Source of the DNA: Desulfonatronospira thiodismutans ASO3-1
GTDB lineage: Bacteria; Desulfobacterota; Desulfovibrionia; Desulfovibrionales; Desulfonatronovibrionaceae
Reading direction: 5' to 3'
Assembly (NCBI RefSeq): GCF_000174435.1
Contig: NZ_ACJN02000001.1
Span: forward strand, 981,658-1,045,657
DNA length: 64,000 nt
This document shows, piece by piece, positions 24,495-33,823 of this stretch. How positions within the stretch are numbered: the stretch's first letter is position 1; each line of letters starts with the position of its first letter. Made by a program: the position numbers and the translations under genes. Below the pieces are notes generated by a model that had not been told where the DNA came from, ran no database searches, and saw only the letters and a list, made by a program, of their open reading frames with translations.

Positions 24495-25952
24495 TCAACG
24501 GCCCAGCTTTTCTACTATTTTGACCAGAGCCAAGGTGTCCATCTCACAATAGGCAGCCAGTCCTTTTCGAATCTCCTCTATACGTTCCGGTGTGGTATCA
24601 GGGTGAATGGCTTCGGCATAGGCCTCCTGGGCCTGGCCCCCATCCTGGATTCCTGGCAAAACGGTGTAATCCAGTTCAGGGGCGATACATGGCAGAACAG
24701 CTTTTAAAGACCAACTCCCACGCATTTCCGGGTGATAGTAACACTGTCTGATAATTGGGAGCAGGTCCACGATCCGATCCGACAAAGCCTGAAGAGAATG
24801 GGCCAGATCAGGCATATGCTGGATCAATCCATGTAGGACTGTTTTTTCAAAACTTCCGTATACAAATATTGGCCCAAGCTCCTGACAAGAAGACACTAAG
24901 GACTCTGCAAAGTCGCGCATGGGCGGTTCACCGGAAAGATCGAGAAATTCCATGTGCCGCAGATTGTCAGGTCTGTCCTGAACATGACACGACCATTGGA
25001 ATGGCAACTGCTGATATGGCCTTGTCCCTTTCCAGACAGGGACAGCAAATTGAGCGGTCTCGAAGTCAAGAAAATATCTTGGATAAGAAAATTTTTCATG
25101 ACTGCAGTCCGCTTCCAGCAAAAGCTCTTCCTCGCCAGACTGAGTTACCCTGCGGACCCTTTCTTGAGTGGGATTCGCCAGCCTTCCATCGGGGATATCC
25201 CGGATGTCCTCGAAACCTTCCTGTTTGAGGTCTTGAAGCAACTGGCTCTTTATACGCGGCAGACATTCCAGGGGATATGCAGGTCTGTCGGCAGGCAGGC
25301 AAAACTCCATGAACGGGCATTCAAAAGGAGAACGGCAATGCTCTCCCATCTCTATGTCCGGGGTTGACCCCTGCAGAGTTTTTAAAAACTGTCGGACCCA
25401 GTCTTCAACCTGGGTCCGCATTTCAAAGGCTGTCTTTGTCACATTTTCAGTTTTGAGAAGCCCCTGGTAATCCCCTTTTCCTGGATAGACAAAAGAAGAG
25501 TCTATAACCGCCACCTCTATATTCTGTACAGGACGGCCTGCCCCCTGCATAACCCAGGCTTGAACAGCACAGTCCCAGATATGGTAATCCTTGACACTGG
25601 TGGACGACTTGACCTCGATTACCTTGAGCCCTGTTCCAGTCGGTACAACTATATCTGAACGAATCAGAACCTGGTCATGTACAAACGTGGCTTCATAAAT
25701 GGGCAGGTCAGAGAAATCAAGATGGTCTCGGGTAAGCTTCAATGCATGTCCAAAGCCGTTTTCCAGCCCCACATACACCCCGCCAGGAGCCAGATATTGG
25801 CAGGCGATTTCACCGACCTTATGGCCTGTTTGCATCCTGGCCAAGGTATTTGGATCGTATTCTATCAGATCCGGGCGGTGAATCTCAAGCCAGAGCCGTT
25901 TTGGGCACTGAATTCCTGAGAGGATTTTGGATTTTGAAAGCCTGTGAGTCAT
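24495..25952 (-). CDS. DUF2779 nuclease (Cas4/AddB-like plus DEDD exonuclease)
   Basis: Two nuclease-like parts are visible in 485 residues. The N-terminal half looks like a Cas4/AddB-type Fe-S nuclease: a lone Cys at 16 (IQCPKRLWLE), an acidic VLIRSDIVV, VIEVKSST and then three Cys in HCRSPFECPFMEFC. The C-terminal half has YFLDFETAQF, a FVYGSFEKTVL block and AYCEMDTLALV, the acidic pattern of DnaQ-type exonucleases (DUF2779). It may process DNA in repair or defence. The first 33 residues are duplicated as a stub at 63472. The ISKra4 element lies just past its 3' end. Confidence 0.85.
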   Translation of the reverse strand: MTHRLSKSKILSGIQCPKRLWLEIHRPDLIEYDPNTLARMQTGHKVGEIACQYLAPGGVYVGLENGFGHALKLTRDHLDFSDLPIYEATFVHDQVLIRSDIVVPTGTGLKVIEVKSSTSVKDYHIWDCAVQAWVMQGAGRPVQNIEVAVIDSSFVYPGKGDYQGLLKTENVTKTAFEMRTQVEDWVRQFLKTLQGSTPDIEMGEHCRSPFECPFMEFCLPADRPAYPLECLPRIKSQLLQDLKQEGFEDIRDIPDGRLANPTQERVRRVTQSGEEELLLEADCSHEKFSYPRYFLDFETAQFAVPVWKGTRPYQQLPFQWSCHVQDRPDNLRHMEFLDLSGEPPMRDFAESLVSSCQELGPIFVYGSFEKTVLHGLIQHMPDLAHSLQALSDRIVDLLPIIRQCYYHPEMRGSWSLKAVLPCIAPELDYTVLPGIQDGGQAQEAYAEAIHPDTTPERIEEIRKGLAAYCEMDTLALVKIVEKLGR

Positions 25953-26029
25953 TACGTAAATTTAGTGTATTTAGAAATTTTGAGACAGATTCAGCAGGTC
26001 CAAGTGAGCAGCATATATTCCACCATTTT

Positions 26030-26491
26030 TTAGTATCTTGGCAACGAGATTAAGGAGACACTTTTTTCTGTGATCAAGTAAACTTCTAAAAGAGCTTTTT
26101 GTCTGATTTGGCTTAAATTTGCCTGCCATTCATTATATGCGTATGCATCCCAGCTATCTGTTAAAAATATAGCATGTCTGGTGCTTCCTTGACACGAACC
26201 TTGCATATGCTGAACGATTTTCTCCATGGCCTGCCCGCAGTTTAAATGGCCACGACCTTTATAAAAACCCGGCGAAGTAAGTGAAACAAAAAAGGCTAAA
26301 TCCTTACATCCATGGCCTGGTATTCCTGGGTAACAATTGAATGCATTTCTAGCGTCTCCTTCAATTACTCTATTTTCTTCTAAAGTAGAACCAATAATCT
26401 CTGGTATTTTCTGTGAAGTCACGCCTCCTGTGTCAGCTAACTCGTTAAGAAGGGCTACTATACTCTTCACAACTTCTTGAAATTCACCCAT
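26030..26491 (-). CDS. Hypothetical protein, 153 aa
   Basis: I do not recognise the family. The N-terminus is helical (VVKSIVALLNELADTGGVTS), followed by a Gly-, Cys- and His-containing middle (CYPGIPGHGCKDLAFFVSLT) and a conserved-looking HAIFLTDSWDAYAYNEWQ. The pattern of a phosphate-like loop is absent. The ATG at 26489-26491 has an ideal AAGGAGGAG upstream, so expression is likely. It lies 77 bases beyond the DUF2779 start but is read the same way, possibly one unit. Confidence 0.65.
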   Translation of the reverse strand: MGEFQEVVKSIVALLNELADTGGVTSQKIPEIIGSTLEENRVIEGDARNAFNCYPGIPGHGCKDLAFFVSLTSPGFYKGRGHLNCGQAMEKIVQHMQGSCQGSTRHAIFLTDSWDAYAYNEWQANLSQIRQKALLEVYLITEKSVSLISLPRY

Positions 26492-27055
26492 AATCTCCTC
26501 CTTAAATTTATATTACGTGGATTACGACAAAAAAACTGCCTGGTATGCTCTCCATCTCTTAAAGACCCCAGGTAGCCTGCGGCCTGATGGCAGGGGCTTA
26601 ACACTTATATCCTTGGCGATCAATGAAGATTAATCTGCTGGTGTGCGCATCTGGCCACACCAAGCTACAGAAAACAAATCAATTGAAAAAAGTCAGCCAT
26701 ATTTAAACGGTTCAAAAAGATCATTGCTGGTAAAACCCCCTTTTTAGAGGTCAAAAAGTTCAGAGGTGTTGCCACGATGTTTATCTTAAATTTCTGGTCA
26801 TTTCCGGAATGCGCACACTCGAATTACCAATGCGGATGCTAAAAATCAGTTGATTTCAAAGGGCTGTGGCGGGTTCGTGCACAGATTTTTGCTTGGATGG
26901 TTGTCAAAAAAAGAAAGTTTGTAGAAAACATCAAGATTATGAAACAATATGGCCAGTTTCGTCATGCCCTGAAAGCATGATCGGCTCACTTCCAAAATTA
27001 TATAGCCATGGCCAACACGAGAATTCAAAGTTAATAAATTATTAGGGGTTATGTT
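26492..27055. other. Gap of about 560 bases without a recognisable gene
   Basis: No reading frame, hairpin or known repeat here convinces me. The divergent genes on both sides imply that promoters for both lie here, but I see no strong -35/-10 pair. Confidence 0.5.
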
Positions 27056-27793
27056 ATGGAACCAGGTAGAAGAGATTTCAAGGCGGCTGTAGTGGTTTTT
27101 GGCGAAAGAAGCCAGGCTCTCGCCCAGTATATTGAAGAAAAGACACAAGGACTGCTTAAACGGTTTTCTCATCTGAATCCAGATTCAGAGTGGCTGCAAG
27201 GGGAAGGAACACCAGTAATTGCAGTCTTGGGAGGAGACTCTAACCGCATAGGCTTGAATTCTCTTTTTGGATACGAATGCGTGTTCCTTGCAGGAGCGCT
27301 TGATGCGGAATATGTAGAAAAATGCAGAGATTATTTACAGCGGCAGGATTTCGAAAAAGGCCCGTTTGTTTTCCTGCTGCCTGTAAGTGAGCCTGATCCG
27401 GACAATATCTATAAAAAGGAAACTCTTATCAAAAAAGAAAATGGCGACTGTCTGGATTTACAGCTGGCTGCTGATTTTGTGCATGACTTCTGCGCCTTTC
27501 TGATGTTTCCAAATGAAATTTCAGCTGATGCCCGGGAGTATTATGGTCTCATGGAAGGCAAGAGCATAAAGCTTTCATATTCACGCATTTATCCTGAAGA
27601 TCCGGGAGCCAAACTTCGCCTGCAGCCGGGGGTCAAAGACCTTTTCTTTGTCTTATATGTTGATTCGCAGCAGCAGGTACTTGCAACTGCCTCTGAAATT
27701 CTCCAAACCTTTGAAAGTAAAGGCATTGAAAATATCTGGTTCAGTGATGTCTGCATGTCTAGTGTAAACAAGATAATGTGTCTGTATTGTTAA
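27056..27793 (+). CDS. Hypothetical protein, 245 aa
   Basis: This is a soluble protein of unknown family. The first part reads AAVVVFGERSQALAQYIEEK, then a VIAVLGGDSNRIGLNSLFGY block with a Gly-rich turn that might bind a nucleotide, then FVFLLPVSEPDPDN and a region LAADFVHDFCAFLMFPNEIS. The C-terminus is Cys-rich (VCMSSVNKIMCLYC). No known catalytic signature is visible. It is the only plus-strand gene in a long minus-strand block and has no close neighbour in its direction. Confidence 0.65.
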   Translation: MEPGRRDFKAAVVVFGERSQALAQYIEEKTQGLLKRFSHLNPDSEWLQGEGTPVIAVLGGDSNRIGLNSLFGYECVFLAGALDAEYVEKCRDYLQRQDFEKGPFVFLLPVSEPDPDNIYKKETLIKKENGDCLDLQLAADFVHDFCAFLMFPNEISADAREYYGLMEGKSIKLSYSRIYPEDPGAKLRLQPGVKDLFFVLYVDSQQQVLATASEILQTFESKGIENIWFSDVCMSSVNKIMCLYC

Positions 27794-27934
27794 AGGATCA
27801 TTATATTCTCTAGTTGTCGAGCTAAATTCCATTAAAGTTTAGGGAATCAAGCTACATAAAAACATCACTTAGACTCATTTTTAATCTTTCTGGATGTCAC
27901 CTGGAATATTCATGGTCCACTCAGGTCCATTATT

Positions 27935-29119
27935 TTAGAAAACATGTTTTTCATCAAGAATTTCTTTGAACTTATCTCCAGGTATCCAGTGAGAACTTAC
28001 TTTCTCTGTTCCAACTTGCCACTCCTTATTTTTGATGTCACTAGAACTCATTGAGTTTAAAGCATTTTCTCCGCCTTGGATCCCAATAAACACCGTTGAT
28101 CTGTAGTCTTTGGAAATTTTGTAAAGAATGTCAGCAGGAAATTTTCCTTGCCACTTGATATCGGGCGTTGATGCACCTAATTTCCAAGATGCCAATTTTT
28201 TAAAAACATCTATAGGCATCCAGTTTTTTTTGTTTTCCATGTTATGAGAAGTATATTGATATTTATAGCTTTTGATATCGTTACCATCCATTCTCAATAA
28301 ACCTCTAATTCCGTTACCTACGCCGACAAATCCGCTACTCATTTGCTTCAGCTTATCATACTCAAGTTTATATTCAGTTAACGGATTAAGGCCAGAATGA
28401 GACTGTTTTTCTTCATAAGCGTAACCATTAAAATCGTTGGAAATAAATGACAATAGAGCTTTCAGGGTGTGGCGGGTATATTCCGGAATTGGATCGATTG
28501 TTCCAGAAAATTCATCTCTTAAAACTGTATGTATAACCTCTGAAATTGAACCGACATTAACAATTTGATTTTTTTGCCATGTAATCAACCTTTTAAAATC
28601 CTGTCCATCTACTGATAATCCATCAAACTCTTTTGCAAAATTTTCTTCATTAGTTTCAGAATCTTCACCAACAGGAACCAGATATATCAAGACAATTTTT
28701 TTGTTTTTAAATTTTTCTTGAGTTTTGAGTCCCTTGTATTCCTTTTCCAACTGACCTTTACTGAAAGAGCTACTGTATATTTTATTTTCTATTGCAAAAA
28801 CCCAGTTTTCAAAAACAATGATTATGTCAATGACTGATGTATTGACATCAAATTCAAGATCTAACCACAAATTATTTTTATTTTCCAACTCTCCCCTAAA
28901 CTTATGGTTTAATTTTTCAGCAAGATCATTTAGTTCCGAATTGTCAGAAGATTTAATTTCATTATTATCATAAGATTTAATTTCATTGAAAAATCTTGAA
29001 AGAAATGTATACCCTAAACCATGCTCCATCTCTGGGTGTAAAAGCCATGCTAAGATTGCAGATGCGTTTGTTTCTTGAAAAGAACCATGCCCTGACGCTA
29101 TTACTTTAAAAATATTCAT
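27935..29119 (-). CDS. PD-(D/E)XK nuclease family protein (PDDEXK_4-like)
   Basis: The N-terminal 200 residues match the PDDEXK_4 layout: NASAILAWLLHPEMEHGLG, then FDVNTSVIDIIIVFENWVFA with IENKI (the D...ExK site) and a GQLEKEY glutamine motif. A linker carries a near-duplicate NEIKSYDN / NEIKSSDN. The C-terminal part (about 230-394) is of unknown role. The DNA is AT-rich compared with the housekeeping genes, a sign of recent transfer. Such proteins are common in defence islands; substrate unknown. Confidence 0.8.
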   Translation of the reverse strand: MNIFKVIASGHGSFQETNASAILAWLLHPEMEHGLGYTFLSRFFNEIKSYDNNEIKSSDNSELNDLAEKLNHKFRGELENKNNLWLDLEFDVNTSVIDIIIVFENWVFAIENKIYSSSFSKGQLEKEYKGLKTQEKFKNKKIVLIYLVPVGEDSETNEENFAKEFDGLSVDGQDFKRLITWQKNQIVNVGSISEVIHTVLRDEFSGTIDPIPEYTRHTLKALLSFISNDFNGYAYEEKQSHSGLNPLTEYKLEYDKLKQMSSGFVGVGNGIRGLLRMDGNDIKSYKYQYTSHNMENKKNWMPIDVFKKLASWKLGASTPDIKWQGKFPADILYKISKDYRSTVFIGIQGGENALNSMSSSDIKNKEWQVGTEKVSSHWIPGDKFKEILDEKHVF

Positions 29120-29212
29120 TTTTTACACCTCTTGTGTTTTTAGTTATAGATTGATACAAAAAAAATGAGAAAAAGCAAACAACACCTAAATTGTATGGTG
29201 TAAAAAACATCT

Positions 29213-30460
29213 TCACACATTCCACCATTCACCATCACCATGCATTTCCACATTACCAAACAGCTCAGTATACTTTTCAGGCATGTAGCTGTGAATTGGT
29301 ACAACTTTGCCCGGATTAAGAGCCTGGACAAGTGCTTTAAGGTCTGAAGGAGCAGCGTGGCCTGAGGTATGGATGCTCTGCTTACTGATGCCATGGATGT
29401 TCAGCCAGTCCTTAACATAGTCATAATCACCTCGCTCCCAATAGCCTTCCCATTGAGAATAGATGTATGAAGCACCCTTCAGGCATTCTCCCTTGTTCAG
29501 ATCCTTCGTAAACAGGGGCCTGAACAGCAGAGTGTATTTGTCCGGGTTTTGTTTTACTTTTTCCATGAAAACCCGATTTGAAGAATGGCGCTTGAGTTTG
29601 TCAAACCAGGAGTTGTTAAGTATTTGCACTCGCTGAGCTTGGGGAACAAGCAGGGCCATTTCTGGCCAGTGAGACTGGGGAATGTTTTTGTTCTGAGTTG
29701 CTTCAAGGATTACGGCAGTATAAAGATCAATGAGCAATATGCGATTGGTTCTTTTGGATGCACGCATAATGGATACAACACGGTCGACATTTTGCCCTGA
29801 TGCATGAACCATGGCCAATCCCTGGGTATTTGAAAAAGCTTCAACCAGTTCATTTTCAATATCAGTCTCTGATGGAAATCTGAGTTCCTGATCTATCCTC
29901 CCAAGTGTTGAGCCTTCCATAAGCAAAACATCAATGTTCCTGGGAGGACTTTTTAGGACGTTTTGGAATAGCTTGGCCTTGCGTCCATGCCCACGAAAAT
30001 CGCCAGAGTAGAAGAGCCTTTTCCCTCCTGCCTCAATGAGCAGTGCATAAGCATCATAGGCAGAATGATCCACCAGATAAGGTGTGATTTTAAATGGACC
30101 TACCTGAAATGACTTCCAGGGATCATACTCCCAGCCATCGGGAATTGGCGGAAATTTGTCAGGAAGAAAAGGCAAGGCTGCATCCATTATCCTGCGGGCT
30201 GCCGGACCTGAACCCACTTTGATTTCAGAAGATATATGCTTAAGCAGCCCAGTATGGTCAAGATGCGTATGAGACAGGAACACTCCTAAAAGGCTTGGGT
30301 CGCTGCCGTCAAGCCCTTTTACCAATGGAAGAAGGGCCTTGTCATTGGATTCTGAATCCAAGGGAAGACCAATGTCCAGAATAATGCGCTGACCATCCTG
30401 CTCAATTTCAACGCAGCTGCCGCCGATTTGATTGCTACCTCTATGTATACATACTTTCAT
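29213..30460 (-). CDS. RNase J-like metallo-beta-lactamase (beta-CASP) hydrolase
   Basis: The protein starts KVCIHRGSNQIGGSCVEIE and has the zinc motif LSHTHLDHTG, a later DHSAYDAYALLI, a YSGDFRGHG block and the C-terminal HTSGHAAPSDLKALVQAL with VVPIHSY. These are the beta-CASP/RNase J signatures, so RNA (or DNA) 5'-end nuclease activity is expected. It is 415 residues, shorter than RNase J (about 550), and lacks the C-terminal dimerisation domain. ATG 30460 follows AGGAACG. It sits among unrelated nucleases rather than with housekeeping RNA genes. Confidence 0.85.
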   Translation of the reverse strand: MKVCIHRGSNQIGGSCVEIEQDGQRIILDIGLPLDSESNDKALLPLVKGLDGSDPSLLGVFLSHTHLDHTGLLKHISSEIKVGSGPAARRIMDAALPFLPDKFPPIPDGWEYDPWKSFQVGPFKITPYLVDHSAYDAYALLIEAGGKRLFYSGDFRGHGRKAKLFQNVLKSPPRNIDVLLMEGSTLGRIDQELRFPSETDIENELVEAFSNTQGLAMVHASGQNVDRVVSIMRASKRTNRILLIDLYTAVILEATQNKNIPQSHWPEMALLVPQAQRVQILNNSWFDKLKRHSSNRVFMEKVKQNPDKYTLLFRPLFTKDLNKGECLKGASYIYSQWEGYWERGDYDYVKDWLNIHGISKQSIHTSGHAAPSDLKALVQALNPGKVVPIHSYMPEKYTELFGNVEMHGDGEWWNV

Positions 30461-30581
30461 TGTCACGTTCCTGAAATTGGATCTACTGATATATGCAAAT
30501 AAAGTCTAAAGTATATCCCTTTAACATCATTTGTGTTAAAATGGATTGCATAATTAGCTGGATCTTAAAATATCGTATCAT

Positions 30582-31253
30582 CTATCCTTCTTCTATGAAT
30601 TCCTTCATCTCTTTGACCATGTTAAATATTATTGTGTTATATTCTTGCAATGTATTCTCATATTTATTAATTTGCCTTTGAGCAGATTTGGCCAGGAATC
30701 CATAAATAACGTATTTATTCTCGAAATCAATATATCCAGCACCTAGCTCTTTTACCTGGTCAAAAACACCAACTATTAAATTAGGATAATTTACACAAAT
30801 AAAAATATCATTTTCACGGGCAGGTCTTTGGCAATCGCTAGTAATTATCACGCCAGCGCCTCCCCATTCAACATTCTCTCCATCATACCATGAAAATTCA
30901 TTGTTTTTTATTTTTTCCATAAGGTTATCAAGACCATTCAACAACCTCTCCTTTGCCTTCAAATATTCTCTTACTTCTTTTTCATATTCAGGTTGCAGTG
31001 TCGACTCTACATAGTCATCTATATATTTTCGCATTTGATTATATAGATCAATTTCAAATTGAGATTGTTCTTCATCTTTTCCAATGTCTGTGCTAGGTAA
31101 TGGAGTACTCTCAATTATCTTATCTTTATTTATCTTTAAGTATTCTAATATTTCATCTCGAAACATCTTATGCTTGGTGCGCAGCTTTTTTCCAGAATGG
31201 AATGTTTGAAAATTACGGTTGTAAATCTTGTTCTTTTGTTTTTCTGATAGCAT
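30582..31253 (-). CDS. Hypothetical protein, 223 aa
   Basis: I do not recognise the family. The first half is charged and helical (YNRNFQTFHSGKKLRTKHKM, then an acidic EKEVREYLKAKERLLNGLDN coiled stretch). The second half has WYDGENVEWGGAGVIITSDC and a beta-rich end. The DNA is AT-rich. ATG 31253 is chosen for the GGGAGGGG just upstream; other ATGs 7 and 8 codons earlier lack a site. It follows the WG-repeat gene by 50 bases and is probably co-transcribed with it. Confidence 0.65.
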   Translation of the reverse strand: MLSEKQKNKIYNRNFQTFHSGKKLRTKHKMFRDEILEYLKINKDKIIESTPLPSTDIGKDEEQSQFEIDLYNQMRKYIDDYVESTLQPEYEKEVREYLKAKERLLNGLDNLMEKIKNNEFSWYDGENVEWGGAGVIITSDCQRPARENDIFICVNYPNLIVGVFDQVKELGAGYIDFENKYVIYGFLAKSAQRQINKYENTLQEYNTIIFNMVKEMKEFIEEG

Positions 31254-31303
31254 ATCTACCCCTCCCCTGATCATCATTTATAATTAAAAATAATTAAAAT
31301 TAT

Positions 31304-32275
31304 TTATGATATGATCTTTTTCACAAAGTTTTCATTCTGATCAATATATCCTCTACAACCATCTGTTATCCCTACATAAGCAAGACCTTGGTAAAAAGGG
31401 TTGGCTATATCATATTTAGGCTCAACCACTATCCTTCCGGAAAGATCTATGTATCCCTTCTTAAGCGTCCTTTGAAGAAGACTTCCCATGCCAATGACTG
31501 CGAAGCCTTCAGAAAAATCAGAAGCAAAGTCAAAATGTGCTTGAATTACGGTTTTGCCTGAATGATCGATATACCCCCATTTATCTTTCTCTCTAAATTT
31601 TGCTAACCCACCAGAAAACTCACCGATAAACTCATAGCGTGGATCAATTTGCCACTGCCCCGATTTGTCAATACATCCGCAATAATCCCCCCACATAAGA
31701 GACGCTAGGCCTTCTGAAAAACTCCTCATACCTGAAATTTCAGGTGCATCTGAGAGATCAATTTTTAGATTGCCTTCAGAGTCAATGTACCCCTTTACAG
31801 TTCCATCTCTACTCTCTTTCTCAACCTGAGCAAGACCTTCCTGAAAATCAAACGCAAAGTCAAAGGTCGGCATTATTCTAAAATCCCCGCTGTAATCGAT
31901 GTATCCATACTGATTAAGGGCATCATCATAGTCTATTATATCAACCAAAGCTAAAAAATCTGAAAAATATGAAGCCACAGAAAATTTTGGCTTTACTACA
32001 AAGTTCATGTCTGTGTCTATATACCCCCAATGCTTATCTATACGTACTGCACACCTGTCGCAACTAAATCCATAGGCTTCATCAAAGCCTCTCTGGTTGA
32101 GTATTGTGCCTGATTCATCAATAACAAAATTGTTGTTATTATATCGTACAATAGCTAAGCCTTGGCTAAACGGCAAAGCATGGTCGTATTTAGGATTTAT
32201 GACCCATTCACCTTTGTCATTGATATACCCCCATTTATTTTCAAGTAGTGGGAACAAATTAACTTGATATCTCAT
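31304..32275 (-). CDS. WG (KWG) repeat protein
   Basis: Seven or eight beta-repeats of the WG type fill the 323 residues, each of the form GYIDxSGxxVIxPKFDxAxxF-SEGLAxV, for example WGYINDKGEWVINPKYDHAL and GYIDLSGRIVVEPKYDIA. WG repeats are thought to form beta-propeller or solenoid surfaces for protein contacts; no enzymatic site is known. There is no signal peptide, so it is cytoplasmic. ATG 32275 has GAGGAG upstream. The AT-rich composition matches its downstream neighbour. Confidence 0.9.
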   Translation of the reverse strand: MRYQVNLFPLLENKWGYINDKGEWVINPKYDHALPFSQGLAIVRYNNNNFVIDESGTILNQRGFDEAYGFSCDRCAVRIDKHWGYIDTDMNFVVKPKFSVASYFSDFLALVDIIDYDDALNQYGYIDYSGDFRIMPTFDFAFDFQEGLAQVEKESRDGTVKGYIDSEGNLKIDLSDAPEISGMRSFSEGLASLMWGDYCGCIDKSGQWQIDPRYEFIGEFSGGLAKFREKDKWGYIDHSGKTVIQAHFDFASDFSEGFAVIGMGSLLQRTLKKGYIDLSGRIVVEPKYDIANPFYQGLAYVGITDGCRGYIDQNENFVKKIIS

Positions 32276-32666
32276 GGTCACTCCTCATTAAGAAGATTCT
32301 CTAACTTCAGCTGTAACAATAATTTGCCTCAATTACATTGAATCAATAGGCCCGTGCAAACCCTGCTGTATTATTCCCGGCAGATACTCATTTCTTTCTG
32401 TAAAATCCTCTTTGAATTTTCCGGAATTCAGGTAATATTCTGGTTCCTTTGACCAGAATGCTGCCAGTTTAATTATCAGCTTTATCATACAACGCTGACT
32501 ATTCCCGCTCCATTCCGGGTATTTTTCCCGTAGAAGTCAGGATAAGAGCATGGCTGAAGTATTTGCAAAAAATCTGGACATGAAAGAAGTTATTAATAAA
32601 TTAAACCCACAACTGTAACTGTTTGTTTTTGCTGACAACTCACTGCTGACGCATTGTGCTGGGTTT
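32276..32666. pseudogene. Gap with a remnant of the 33.8-kb gene's C-terminus
   Basis: On the minus strand at 32499-32555 the frame ends HALILTSTGKIPGMERE. This matches the tail HALILTCPGKIPGMDRD of the 138-residue protein encoded at 33824-34240. Nothing else of that gene is present. A 22-codon plus-strand frame at 32551 (starting MAEVFAKNLD) is probably chance. Confidence 0.55.
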
Positions 32667-33734
32667 TTACATTACTTGTGGAACCCAATCTGCAGACATA
32701 AAAAGAAATGCTTCTTTGGCTCCCTTACATTTCAGCAAAGGATATGCATTTCGCATTCGTGTTAAATTAAGATATGCATGAGGTTCATTTGGGAATTTTC
32801 CATCTTGCCTGAAGTACACTCCATAACGCAGCCCATCTGTGACTATCAAACGATTGCAATCAGTTCGACCCTCCTGTTCTGCATATGTCTTGGCTTGTGA
32901 TTGGGCGTTAAGGCAAGCATAACCTTTTTGTTTAGCTTCAACCACAACCGTTAAATTGTTGTCAACTCTTGGCAACGTGCTAAACAAAGCGATGTCTACC
33001 CCGCCCCATTCAATGGCCATTTTTTGTGGTGTCCACCCTAATGAGCGTAACAAAGGAATAGCAAGGTATGCAACTGTCTCTGCTTCAGATGGGCCACCCG
33101 TCCTTTGATACCATTTTGAAATGCGGACAAGCTCATCGATTTCATTTGTTATTTTTCCAATCGCATTGCTGGCTACTCCATGGTCGAAAAGATATTCAGC
33201 GATATCTTCCCAACCGACATCTTTAGATGGATCTGGAAGTCTTGTTAATGGTCTTTTAGTGGATAAAATTTCGGCAGAAAAACTATGAACCCAATCCATA
33301 ACCGGCTGAGAGTCTATCGATTGCACAGTATCGCCAAATTTCAAAGTATAAGTATCGAATCTTTTTGGAGTGCCGTCATATTTCCAGAGCCACTTCACAC
33401 GTCTGACATGTTGAAGATCCCAACCATCAACATCTCCAAACTCTTCGTTCCATAGATATTCTCCAACAACGACTCCAACACCGAGAACATCAGTCGTTCC
33501 CATTCTCAAAACAACAAGATCCCCATCAGTCATTTCCTCTGCGAAACGCCTTAAGTCTGAGATCTTACGTGATGACAGTTCCCATTCCTGTCTTAGTTTG
33601 TTTTCACATTCTGGCCATCGGCCTTCTGAGCCCGGCCCATTCACAATTACGTCCCAGTATAGACAGAGATCTGTATAGTTTCTGTCAGTATCCCCGGCAG
33701 CTACCTGCCATATCTTTTTTCCTGCAATATCCAT
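32667..33734 (-). CDS. PUA/EVE-like sensor fused to a PD-(D/E)XK nuclease
   Basis: The N-terminal 130 residues resemble a PUA-like (EVE/YTH-type) fold: KIWQVAAGDTDRNYTDLCLY, then GDLVVLRMGTTDVLGVGVVV and WLWKYDG. The C-terminal half has a nuclease of the type I restriction (HSDR_N-like) kind: WTPQKMAIEWGGVDIALF with the Asp, then NLTVVVEAKQKG with Glu-x-Lys, then QAKTYAEQ. PUA-like domains can read modified bases, so a single-protein modification-dependent restriction enzyme is a fair inference. ATG 33734 has AGAGGAAA upstream. It sits between a short DnaE and WG-repeat genes. Confidence 0.72.
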   Translation of the reverse strand: MDIAGKKIWQVAAGDTDRNYTDLCLYWDVIVNGPGSEGRWPECENKLRQEWELSSRKISDLRRFAEEMTDGDLVVLRMGTTDVLGVGVVVGEYLWNEEFGDVDGWDLQHVRRVKWLWKYDGTPKRFDTYTLKFGDTVQSIDSQPVMDWVHSFSAEILSTKRPLTRLPDPSKDVGWEDIAEYLFDHGVASNAIGKITNEIDELVRISKWYQRTGGPSEAETVAYLAIPLLRSLGWTPQKMAIEWGGVDIALFSTLPRVDNNLTVVVEAKQKGYACLNAQSQAKTYAEQEGRTDCNRLIVTDGLRYGVYFRQDGKFPNEPHAYLNLTRMRNAYPLLKCKGAKEAFLFMSADWVPQVM

Positions 33735-33823
33735 AAAATTTCCTCTGAGCTTGAGCAGCAGCCTGGGTCATTCAACCAGACTGTTGCCGGGCTTGATTGC
33801 CAGTTCCATCATTTCAAGACTTA

